From positions 1 to 15,030 of the forward strand of contig CAZJHX010000216.1 of assembly GCA_964545715.1 (NCBI GenBank): a stretch of 15,030 nt of DNA. Reading direction: 5' to 3'. Source of the stretch: CAZJHX01 sp964545715 (GTDB lineage: Bacteria > Myxococcota_A > UBA9042 > GCA-2863065). The notes beneath the pieces were generated by a model. It worked only from the letters and a program-made list of their open reading frames with translations. It was not told the DNA's origin and searched no databases. Position 1 is the stretch's first letter. The number at the start of each line of letters is the position of its first letter. Of the stretch, positions 7,376 to 14,388 are shown piece by piece. The position numbers were made by a program, and so were the translations under genes.

Positions 7376-8458
7376 GTGCTCACCCGCAAAAACGAACAAC
7401 TTCTGACCGCTGCCGCCACGGGAGCCGGAGTATTGCTGCCCCTGGTGTTGCTGCCGTTCGGGGCGGCCGGAGCCGGGCTGGGGCTGCTGCTGGGAGGTGC
7501 ATTGGCGTTTTCGTGCATGCGCACGGTCTTCGCCTCCAGAAATACACGATGTCACGAGGCCTTTGAACGCGCGGCGCGGGTGATGGATCAAGCGGCCCTG
7601 GAAAAGCAACGTGTCCACAACAGGGTCCGCGGTCGCCTGGACGGCATCGACATCACGCTGGCGGTCATCGAACGCAAGACGGGCGAGTACTACCGGCTCA
7701 CGGCCAAGCTGCCGGTGGACGCGCCGGACGGGCTGTGGTTTACGCGCCAGGACGAGCACGAGCGTCGTCCGCTGCTTCAGGCGGACTTCGAGGTGGGCGA
7801 TCCAGCCATCGACAGTGCGGCCTATCTCGGCGGCGATCGGATCGCGATCCTCGCAGCGCTGGACCCGGTCACCCGTGAAGCCATGGCCCGTCTGAGCCGG
7901 CACGAGCCCATCTTCGGGCGTGGCACTGCGGCAGTGCGCGTGCCCGTGACGGCCGGAATCGAGGCGCTGGAGACCGCCGTTCGAGACTTTGCGACCGTCG
8001 TCTGCGCGCTGAACGTGCCGGCTCCCACCGTGATGGATCGGCTGGCCCGCCGCGCCACCGGCGATCCCGAGACAGGGGTTCGGCACAAGGCCGCGTTGGC
8101 GTTCGCCGAGACTTTTCCCGAGCACCTCGAGCGCCTGGGCGACGACGAGGCGACCCTGCTCCCAGTACTGCTATCAGAGGACACCAAAGCCGTGGAGGCG
8201 GCCGCCGCCGTACTGGCGGATGTCGGAACGATGGGCGCCGTTGCTCCGCTGCGGAGAGTGCCCGAGAGCGTGATGAAATACGCCGCGTTCGAGGCCGCGC
8301 AAAACGCGATCGCCGCTATCGAGGAGCGGCACGGCGGATCGGTCGACGGGCGCCTGTCCCTGGCCGCCCCATCACTGCATGACGGCGCCTTGTCGATGGC
8401 CGAGGAGGAGGGCCGATTGTCCCTGGAGGCGCCACCGCTCGTCGAAGCGGACGATTGA
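7376..8458 (+). CDS. Membrane-anchored HEAT-like repeat protein, function unknown
   Basis: A 360-residue protein. The GTG start leaves out about 24 codons of open frame that overlap the palindrome. The N-terminus (MLTRKNEQ) leads into a hydrophobic hairpin of about 35 residues, rich in Leu, Gly and Ala, that likely spans the membrane once or twice. A soluble alpha/beta region follows (about 60-220; ITLAVIERKTGEYYRLTAKLP). Residues about 230-330 are helical with HEAT-like spacing (TLLPVLLSEDTKAVEAAAAV; AAFEAAQNAIAAIEE). The tail contains two GRLSL-A/E-AP repeats, a type of ending I associate with myxobacterial proteins, but this is from memory. No catalytic motif was seen, and a scaffold or regulatory role is only inference. 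The stop is 4 nt from the convergent protease gene. Confidence 0.7.
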   Translation: MLTRKNEQLLTAAATGAGVLLPLVLLPFGAAGAGLGLLLGGALAFSCMRTVFASRNTRCHEAFERAARVMDQAALEKQRVHNRVRGRLDGIDITLAVIERKTGEYYRLTAKLPVDAPDGLWFTRQDEHERRPLLQADFEVGDPAIDSAAYLGGDRIAILAALDPVTREAMARLSRHEPIFGRGTAAVRVPVTAGIEALETAVRDFATVVCALNVPAPTVMDRLARRATGDPETGVRHKAALAFAETFPEHLERLGDDEATLLPVLLSEDTKAVEAAAAVLADVGTMGAVAPLRRVPESVMKYAAFEAAQNAIAAIEERHGGSVDGRLSLAAPSLHDGALSMAEEEGRLSLEAPPLVEADD

Positions 8459-8462
8459 GTCC

Positions 8463-10616
8463 TTACAGCGGCGGGTGGTGCGTGCCGTGCCGGCGTCGCA
8501 GCGCAACAGCAAACAGCAGGAAGACAAACGAGATCGCCCACGGTGAGGTCGGGGTCGGCGCTGTGCTGCAGCCCGTCGGTGAGGCCCGCTCGCGTCCGGC
8601 GCTGGAGCCGCCGCCGCCCGCCTCGCCGCCGTCGCCGGTGACGCCCAGCGGGTCGCCGTCCGTGCCGTTGGAGTCGTCGACCGTGCCGCCGGGGTCGGGC
8701 TCCAGGCCGGGCTCCGGACCGCACACGCCGACGGAGCCCACTGCGACCGTGCAGCTGGCGCACGCGGCGGGCGATTGTGGGTTGCACGCCTGTGAGCACA
8801 CGCCGGCGTGGCAGAACAAGCTGACGCACTGGCTGTCGCTGTCACACAAGCCGTCGTTGGCGACCGTGCCCGCCGGAGCGCATATCCCCGCCGGCTGACC
8901 GGCCTCGGTGCGCTGGCAGGCACGTCCGGCGCCGCAGTCGTTGGGTGCGAAGATCGAGCACGCCGTCGAGCATATGCCCGCCGCGCACAGGCCGTTGAGG
9001 CACTCTGTGTCCGCCGCGCAGCTGTCGCCGTCCTCGACGCAGGCCACCTTGTCGCCGGGTACGCACAGCTGCTGGCCCCCCTGGACGGCCGCGCATGCCA
9101 TGCCGCATGGGCAGTCCGCGTTTGACGCGCAGGCCGCGGTGCAGAAGCCCGTCACGCCGTCCAGGCTGGCGCACTGGCCGTTGTCGCAGTCGTCGGGACC
9201 GGTGCACGCGGAGCCGGTGCCGCCGATGTCGTTGCCGCCTCCGCCGCCGCCCTGGTCCGGGAAGCAGGCGCCGCCGCCACCCTGCAGCGGGGCGCAGGCC
9301 TCACCCTCGGGGCACTGGCTGGAGTTGCCGCACGGCTTGCGACACTTGAAGTCGCCCTCGCTGCCCGCGCACATGCCGCTGGCGCACTCTGCGCTGTCGT
9401 TGCACGGCTGGCCCACCGCCTTGCCGTCGTTGCCACCGCCTCCGCCGCCCTGATCGGGGAAGCAGGCGCCCGTGTTGGACCCGGACAGCGGCATGCAGGC
9501 CTCACCGGCCGGGCACTGGTTGGCGTTGGTGCACGGCTGACGGCACACGGCGCCGCCGGGCTCGTTGACGCACAAAAACGACTCACACTGCACGCTGGAG
9601 GTGCACGACTCGCCGTTCTTCTTTTTGCTGTTGCCGCCGCCGCCGCCCTGGCTCTTGATGCACACGCCGTTGCCGGGTGAGTTCTGGTAGGGCACGCAGT
9701 CAAAGCCCGACGGGCAGTTGGGCGAGGCCGTTTTGCATTGCGACGCGCACACGCCGTACCCGCCCTGCATCGGCTGGCAGAACAGCGGGCTCTTGCAGTC
9801 GACGTCGCTGACACAGTTGTCGCCGATCGCGGCGTCGCCCTCGGGCAGATCGTTGGAGACCCCACCGCACTTGCCGCCCTGGCAGGCCAGCACACCCGCG
9901 TAGTACTCGCCCTGCGGCCCGTCGGCGTTTACGTACGGGCAGTCGTCGTTGGACGAGCAATTCCAGGCGCCCTTGGGATACAGAAAGCACACGCCCTCTT
10001 TGTCGTCGGCGTTGGGCGTCTGCGAGGCCATGTACGGATCGGCCGAGGGCGCCATCGTGGGCGGGTCGTTCTGGCTGAAGCCGCCCAGCACGTGCTGCAT
10101 GCCGAAGAAGTGGCCGATCTCGTGCACCGCGACGTTCTTCACGTCCGTCGTGAAGTTCTGGCCGGTCATGGCCCACTTCTGCAGGTAGCCGTTCATGGCG
10201 ATGTCCGCCTCGAAGATCACGCCGTCCTGGCTGAACCAGGGCGCCGTCACGCCGAGCGTGTAGGTGCCGTAGAACCACGCGTTGTTCTCGATCCAGGCGA
10301 CCTCGTTTTTGTCGTTGGTGCCGCCGTTGACCGCCGTGAGCGCCTTGTTGTTGGAGAAGCCCTTGTCCGTAAAGTTGATCGACGTGCAGCTGACGTTGGA
10401 CCACTGGGCGAAGCTCGCGCGCACCTCGTTGAGGCAGGCCGTGGCGTTGAGGTCGGTGGAGCAGTCCGGGTGCAGGTAAAACGACAGGTTGCCCGTCTGC
10501 CACTTGATGACGCCGCCGGTCGTCTCCTGGGCGAGGCCGACCGAGTAGGCCTGGGCCGCGACGGGCGCCAGAACCAGGACGGCGAACAGGGCGAAACGCG
10601 TGATGATCATCTTCAT
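8463..10616 (-). CDS. Matrixin-like zinc metalloprotease with Cys-rich modules and MYXO-CTERM-like tail
   Basis: A 717-residue secreted and surface-anchored protease. The ATG at 10616 gives a Sec signal (MKMIITRF, hydrophobic core, cleavage after AQA at residue 23); a GGGGGG purine run precedes it. The zinc-binding motif HEIGHFFGMQH begins at His165 (ligands 165, 169 and 175, catalytic Glu166). A Met in PTMAPSADPYM is a candidate Met-turn. Residues about 250-660 are Cys-rich modules separated by Gly runs; two neighbouring modules both end in CFPDQGGGGGGND. The last 36 residues (682-717) form a GC motif, a Pro/Thr spacer, one hydrophobic helix and RRR, matching the layout of MYXO-CTERM sorting tails. 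It follows the 192-residue gene by only 10 nt, so the two are likely one operon. The substrate is unknown. Confidence 0.88.
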   Translation of the reverse strand: MKMIITRFALFAVLVLAPVAAQAYSVGLAQETTGGVIKWQTGNLSFYLHPDCSTDLNATACLNEVRASFAQWSNVSCTSINFTDKGFSNNKALTAVNGGTNDKNEVAWIENNAWFYGTYTLGVTAPWFSQDGVIFEADIAMNGYLQKWAMTGQNFTTDVKNVAVHEIGHFFGMQHVLGGFSQNDPPTMAPSADPYMASQTPNADDKEGVCFLYPKGAWNCSSNDDCPYVNADGPQGEYYAGVLACQGGKCGGVSNDLPEGDAAIGDNCVSDVDCKSPLFCQPMQGGYGVCASQCKTASPNCPSGFDCVPYQNSPGNGVCIKSQGGGGGNSKKKNGESCTSSVQCESFLCVNEPGGAVCRQPCTNANQCPAGEACMPLSGSNTGACFPDQGGGGGGNDGKAVGQPCNDSAECASGMCAGSEGDFKCRKPCGNSSQCPEGEACAPLQGGGGACFPDQGGGGGGNDIGGTGSACTGPDDCDNGQCASLDGVTGFCTAACASNADCPCGMACAAVQGGQQLCVPGDKVACVEDGDSCAADTECLNGLCAAGICSTACSIFAPNDCGAGRACQRTEAGQPAGICAPAGTVANDGLCDSDSQCVSLFCHAGVCSQACNPQSPAACASCTVAVGSVGVCGPEPGLEPDPGGTVDDSNGTDGDPLGVTGDGGEAGGGGSSAGRERASPTGCSTAPTPTSPWAISFVFLLFAVALRRRHGTHHPPL
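9231..9650 (-). repeat. Tandem Cys-rich modules with Gly-run spacers
   Basis: Within the metalloprotease gene, two modules of about 200 bp repeat in protein sequence. Each has the order C-x-x-S-x-x-C, C-R-x-P-C, Q-C-P-x-G-E-A-C and CFPDQ, then a poly-Gly run and ND. Near-identical DNA for the CFPDQ-Gly part lies at 9231-9270 and 9430-9470. A third Gly run, at about 9631-9650, has a different module before it. Together this fits internal duplication. Confidence 0.65.
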
Positions 10617-10626
10617 GCCCGCCCCC

Positions 10627-11205
10627 CTACCAGCTGTACTTGTAGATGTCGGAGACCAGGTCATCCAGCGCTCGCGTTGCGTGGGTGGTGCTGGGGTCCG
10701 CGGGGCCCAGTCGCCCGTCCGCGCCGCGCTTCAACAGGTGCACGTCGCCCATGGACTGACGCGCCCACTCATCGCCGTTGGGAGTCGTCAACACGCGCCA
10801 CACGCCCTGGCCCAGGCCGGTCGGGATGTGGCCCATAGAGGTCGCCTCCAAGAACAGCACGACGTCCTCGCCTGCCTTGAACACGGGCATCCCAGGGACC
10901 TTCAGCCGGTTGCCGTTGGTGGCGGTGCCGCCGATCATGCGCAAGGTATAGAGGTGGGGCACGTTGGCGCCGCGGTAGACGTGTGTGATCAGCAGATCCA
11001 CGTCGGTGAAGACGCCCTTGTTGCGATCCAGCAGGTCCACGTTGCGGGTCGCCAGCACCTGTGCGCGCACCACCCACTGGGACGTGGTGGTCAGCCCCCG
11101 CAGATCGACCTGAAGGACAGTGGTGGCAGCCGCGTCACGGGGCGCGGTGCAGGGGATGAGGAAAAGACAGACAGCAACAACGGTAATACGAGCGTACAGC
11201 AGCAA
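10627..11205 (-). CDS. Small secreted protein in operon with the metalloprotease
   Basis: A 192-residue protein starting at a TTG (11203-11205) with GGAG 7 nt upstream. That start gives a signal peptide (LLLYARITVVAVCLFLIPC, likely cleavage after RDAAA). The open frame continues about 46 codons upstream, but that sequence is not signal-like and holds the promoter candidate. The mature part (QVDLRGLTTTSQWVVRAQV, FTDVDLLITHVYRG, GMPVFKAGEDVVLFLEA, GLGQGVWRVL) follows a pattern I associate with uncharacterised secreted proteins encoded beside matrixin-like proteases in Myxococcota. This is recalled family knowledge, not a search result. An inhibitor, chaperone or propeptide-like role for the protease is possible but unproven. 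The stop is 10 nt before the protease start. Confidence 0.75.
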   Translation of the reverse strand: MLLYARITVVAVCLFLIPCTAPRDAAATTVLQVDLRGLTTTSQWVVRAQVLATRNVDLLDRNKGVFTDVDLLITHVYRGANVPHLYTLRMIGGTATNGNRLKVPGMPVFKAGEDVVLFLEATSMGHIPTGLGQGVWRVLTTPNGDEWARQSMGDVHLLKRGADGRLGPADPSTTHATRALDDLVSDIYKYSW

Positions 11206-11212
11206 TGTCAGA

Positions 11213-11216
11213 CTCC
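11213..11216 (-). promoter_or_regulatory. Ribosome binding site deciding a TTG start
   Basis: On the minus strand, GTGGAG ends 7 nt before the TTG at 11205. The spacing is ideal and the start places the signal peptide at the N-terminus, so I prefer it to the far upstream ATG at 11343. Confidence 0.6.
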
Positions 11217-11266
11217 ACAGCTGGCCTTGCGCCGGAACAGATCGCGCACAGACCCGAGCGATGAGA

Positions 11267-11295
11267 AAGCTACTCGAACGGGCTGCGTCTGACAA
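11267..11295 (-). promoter_or_regulatory. Candidate sigma-70-type promoter for the protease operon
   Basis: Reading the minus strand, TTGTCA (11290-11295) matches five of six -35 consensus bases. After a 17-nt spacer, TAGCTT (11267-11272) is a weak -10 match. It would start transcription about 50 nt before the TTG at 11205. This rests on motif matching only. Confidence 0.35.
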
Positions 11296-11433
11296 GTTGA
11301 TTGTTCGGAGAATCCTACTAGTGGCTGTTGAATTGTTCTGCATGCGTTCTCTGAATAGGTCTTATCAAAACTATTCAATGGAATGAATGCTACGGATGCG
11401 CGACTGTTCCGTCGGCGGCTCAGGGAGACCCAG

Positions 11434-14388
11434 ATGGTTTTCAGGAGCAAGGTTCTGCTCAACATGTGCCTGGCGGCGATGCTGGCCGGGTGTCCGACGA
11501 CGCACGAAGACATCCCCGATGCCGCGCCGCACGTGCTGGATGACCCGGACCCACAGCCGGATGTCGTTGCCGAACCCGACGTGACGCCGCCGCCGGACCA
11601 GGGGCCCGAGCCCGACGTGACGCCGCCGCCGGACCAGGGGCCCGAGCCCGACGTGGCGCCTGAGCCTGAGCCGGACCCACCGCTCGTCTGCCCGGACGGT
11701 CAGCTGATCGCAGCGCTTCCGTTTGTGGGCAGCGGCGACACCACCGACGCGACCGACGACATCTCCACAAGCGCCAAGGGCTGCGACGCGTTTACCTGGT
11801 GGGGCGGCAACGGCACTGCGGAGCAGGTGTGGCGCTTTACGCCCGACACAACCGCCACGTACACCATCGAGGCGATCGGTGCGGGCGGGTTTGCCCCCGT
11901 GGCGTACGTCGCGACGGACTGCCTCTGTTACCAGCAGACCTGTCTGGGCGGCGCGGTGACCGGGCCGTTTCAGGTCGCGCTGAAGGCCGGCGTCGAGGTG
12001 CTGATCGTGGTCGATGGCTATGAAACGGGCGCTTACGAGCTGCACGTGTCGGCCGCCTGCAAGCCGGACTGCACGGACAAGGAGTGCGGGTCCGACGGGT
12101 GCCTGGGCAGCTGCGGCGAGTGCGATCCGGTGACCGGCCAGTGCTCCGACGACGGGCAGTGCCTGGTGCTGGCCCCGGGCGATCGCTGCGGCGACGCGAT
12201 CGAGGTGGACCAGGTGCCGTACGAGCACAGCGGCGACACCACGGGCATGTGGGACGACTACGAGTGCGACGGGTCCAGCTGCTCGGGCTCCGTCGGCTGG
12301 TGCAACGGCGGCTGGAAGGCGCCGGACGTGTCGTACCGCTTCGTGCCCCAGCAGACCGGCTACTACACGATTACGCTGACCGGCCCGCTGAAGGGCAGCC
12401 TGGTCGTGGTGGAGGATTGCGCACAGATCGGCACCGACTGCCTGGGCGCCAAGGTGGAGGGGCAGGCGCAGGACAACCCGCCGGCCAAGGTGTACGTGAA
12501 GCTCGAGGCCGGGGAGCCGGTCTTCATCGTGGTCGACGGCAAGAACGGTGGTGACGCGGGTGAGTACACGCTGTCGATCGCCGAGCCGTGCGTGCCCGAC
12601 TGCGACGGCAAGAGCTGTGGCCCCAACGGATGTGGCGTGGGGTACTGCGGCTTCTGCGCCGCAGGCGGCTGGTGCCTGCCCGACGGGATGTGCGTCGACC
12701 CGCTCGGCGTGCCGTCCAATGGGTGCGCGACGGCGCTGCCGGTGACGCTGGACGCGCCGGTCAGCGGTGATCTGTCCAAAGCGACCAACCTGCTGGACAC
12801 CTGCTGCGGGGTGGACTGCCTGCCGGACGGGCAGGCCGGCGAGAAAGGCTGGGGTGGCGCGGAGCAGGTCTGGTCGTTTACCGCGGGTGGGGCGGGCGCG
12901 TACACGTTCAGCGTGACGCCGGGGGTCGAGTCCTCGCATCAGGTGTTTGTGGCGATCGCATGCGGTGAGCTGCAGACCAGCTGCCTGGGAACAGGGAAGG
13001 GCGAGGTCACCGTAAACCTGGACGCCGGGGCCGTGGCCACCGTGATCGTCGAGACCGCGTTTGGCCTCGACCCGGCGTACAACCTGCAGGTTGACGGACC
13101 GGCGCCGCTGCTTCCGCCACCGGCCGATCTGGGCGGCGGCGACACGTGCTCGAGCGCGATCCCCGTCGGCGCGCTGCCTTTCACGGACACCTCGGATACC
13201 TGCGCGTTCAACAATCACGGGGAGTTCGGCCAAAGCTGGTGTCCGGGCTACGCCAAGGGCCAGGGGAAGAGCTCGGCGGACGTGGTCTACGCGTTCACGC
13301 CCAAAGTGACCGGCGTCTACACGCTGTCGCAGACGCTGGGCCAGCCCAACAAGGGCTACGGTCCGGCGGTGATCTCGATCCTGACGGACTGCCAGGCGGC
13401 CACGAGCGCGTGCGTCAAGGCGGGCATCGCGACCGGCGAGCCGCTGAAGGTCCTTCTGGACGCGGGCGTGCCGTACTTCATCATCGTGGACGGCTGGGAC
13501 TTCAACGGCAAAACCAATGCGTGCGGTCCGTACACGCTGACGATCAGCGAGCCGTGCATCCAGAAATGCGCCGCAAAGGGGTGCGGCAAGGATGGGTGCG
13601 GGCTGACCTGCGGCGAGTGCTCAAACCCGGATTCGTGCACCCCGACCGGGCAGTGCGTCGCGCTGGAGGGCGACTCCTGCGAAAACCCGTTTGTCATCGA
13701 TGCGCTGCCCTTCCTGGGCGGCGGCAAAACCAGCGACGCCAACGACTTTTACGTCAAGGGCTACGGCAAATGCCTGGGCACCTGGAAGAGCTCGGCGGGC
13801 AGCGCGTCTCCGGACGAGGTGTACGCCTTCACGCCGGCGTTTGACGGGGACTACGAGGTCACGCTGAAGGCCGGCTGGCAGTTCGAGGCCGTGCTTTACG
13901 TCAAGGAGGACTGCGCCGCAGCCAAGTCGCTGTGCGCCGCCTCGGCGACGCCGATGGTGATGCCGCTGAAAGGCGGCGTGACGTACTACCTGATCGTGGA
14001 CGGGGAGTACAACGACAAGGGTGGCTACAGCTTGAAGCTGCGGCGTCGCCCGGAGCTGCTGATCAACGAGGTCGCCGGCTTTGTGGAGCTGTTCAACCCG
14101 CTGCAGGCGCCCATCGATCTGGCGGGGTATCGGCTGGTCTCCGGCGCGGAGGAGATCGCGCTGAGCGGGGTGCTGGCGCCGGGGGGACACCACGTGGTCG
14201 AGCACGCGCCCGCCGCCGCGGTTGCGGTGTCGATTGTGAAGGAGGCCACCAGCGAGGTGGTGGACACGGTCTTGTCCGCGGATGGGGCTACCGGGCGGTG
14301 TCCGGACGGCGTGGATACGGGGGATGAGGACGACTTTGCGCCGCCGTATGTGGCGACGCCGGGCGAATCGAACGCCTGCTGCGACTAA
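11434..14388 (+). CDS. Large lipoprotein of five PPC-like repeat modules with C-terminal lamin-tail domain
   Basis: A 984-residue predicted surface lipoprotein. The start at 11434 has GGAG 6 nt upstream and gives a clean signal (MVFRSKVLLNMCLAAMLAGC, lipid Cys20); an earlier in-frame ATG at 11383 would add 17 charged residues. A Pro/Asp-rich linker (about 25-83) precedes five modules starting near residues 85, 247, 429, 570 and 747. Each has a C-x-x-A-I/L-P-like opening, an FTP-x-x-x-G-x-Y-T motif, a D-C pair, and an A-G-V-x-x-x-I-V-D-G motif, the pattern of PPC-type beta domains. Modules 1, 2 and 4 are followed by Cys-rich units such as KECGSDGCLGSCGEC; modules 3 and 5 lack them. Residues about 872-984 are a lamin-tail domain (LLINEVAGFVELFNP, IDLAGYRL, LAPGGHHVVEH). 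A binding or adhesion role is inferred; no catalytic motif was seen. Confidence 0.83.
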   Translation: MVFRSKVLLNMCLAAMLAGCPTTHEDIPDAAPHVLDDPDPQPDVVAEPDVTPPPDQGPEPDVTPPPDQGPEPDVAPEPEPDPPLVCPDGQLIAALPFVGSGDTTDATDDISTSAKGCDAFTWWGGNGTAEQVWRFTPDTTATYTIEAIGAGGFAPVAYVATDCLCYQQTCLGGAVTGPFQVALKAGVEVLIVVDGYETGAYELHVSAACKPDCTDKECGSDGCLGSCGECDPVTGQCSDDGQCLVLAPGDRCGDAIEVDQVPYEHSGDTTGMWDDYECDGSSCSGSVGWCNGGWKAPDVSYRFVPQQTGYYTITLTGPLKGSLVVVEDCAQIGTDCLGAKVEGQAQDNPPAKVYVKLEAGEPVFIVVDGKNGGDAGEYTLSIAEPCVPDCDGKSCGPNGCGVGYCGFCAAGGWCLPDGMCVDPLGVPSNGCATALPVTLDAPVSGDLSKATNLLDTCCGVDCLPDGQAGEKGWGGAEQVWSFTAGGAGAYTFSVTPGVESSHQVFVAIACGELQTSCLGTGKGEVTVNLDAGAVATVIVETAFGLDPAYNLQVDGPAPLLPPPADLGGGDTCSSAIPVGALPFTDTSDTCAFNNHGEFGQSWCPGYAKGQGKSSADVVYAFTPKVTGVYTLSQTLGQPNKGYGPAVISILTDCQAATSACVKAGIATGEPLKVLLDAGVPYFIIVDGWDFNGKTNACGPYTLTISEPCIQKCAAKGCGKDGCGLTCGECSNPDSCTPTGQCVALEGDSCENPFVIDALPFLGGGKTSDANDFYVKGYGKCLGTWKSSAGSASPDEVYAFTPAFDGDYEVTLKAGWQFEAVLYVKEDCAAAKSLCAASATPMVMPLKGGVTYYLIVDGEYNDKGGYSLKLRRRPELLINEVAGFVELFNPLQAPIDLAGYRLVSGAEEIALSGVLAPGGHHVVEHAPAAAVAVSIVKEATSEVVDTVLSADGATGRCPDGVDTGDEDDFAPPYVATPGESNACCD
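11575..11646 (+). repeat. Two exact 36-bp tandem repeats in the lipoprotein linker
   Basis: 11575-11610 and 11611-11646 are identical and in frame, each encoding PDVTPPPDQGPE. A decayed third copy begins at 11647 (CCCGACGTG, then divergence). The repeats lengthen the flexible linker between the lipid anchor and the first module in units of 12 residues. Confidence 0.9.

Larger units (their letters stand above)
11206..11433. promoter_or_regulatory. Divergent intergenic region, protease operon / repeat lipoprotein
   Basis: These 228 bp lie between two divergent starts and are clearly more AT-rich than the flanking genes, especially 11285-11395. Besides the minus-strand promoter candidate, a small palindrome around 11371-11382 (ATTCAATGGAAT) sits upstream of the plus-strand gene. 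No convincing plus-strand -35/-10 pair was found. GGAG at 11424-11427 is the ribosome binding site for the ATG at 11434. Confidence 0.4.

Noticed and set aside
9231..9650. Regular repeats considered as a CRISPR-like array
   Set aside because: They are in-frame Cys-rich and poly-Gly coding repeats with about 200-bp periods and no spacer structure.
11206..11343. ATG at 11343 as start of the small secreted protein
   Set aside because: It would place the signal peptide about 46 residues inside the protein and would contain the promoter candidate. TTG 11205 has an ideal GGAG.
11371..13233. Minus-strand open frame of 620 codons opposite the repeat lipoprotein
   Set aside because: Its apparent repeats mirror the real gene's repeats, and the composition is antisense-like.
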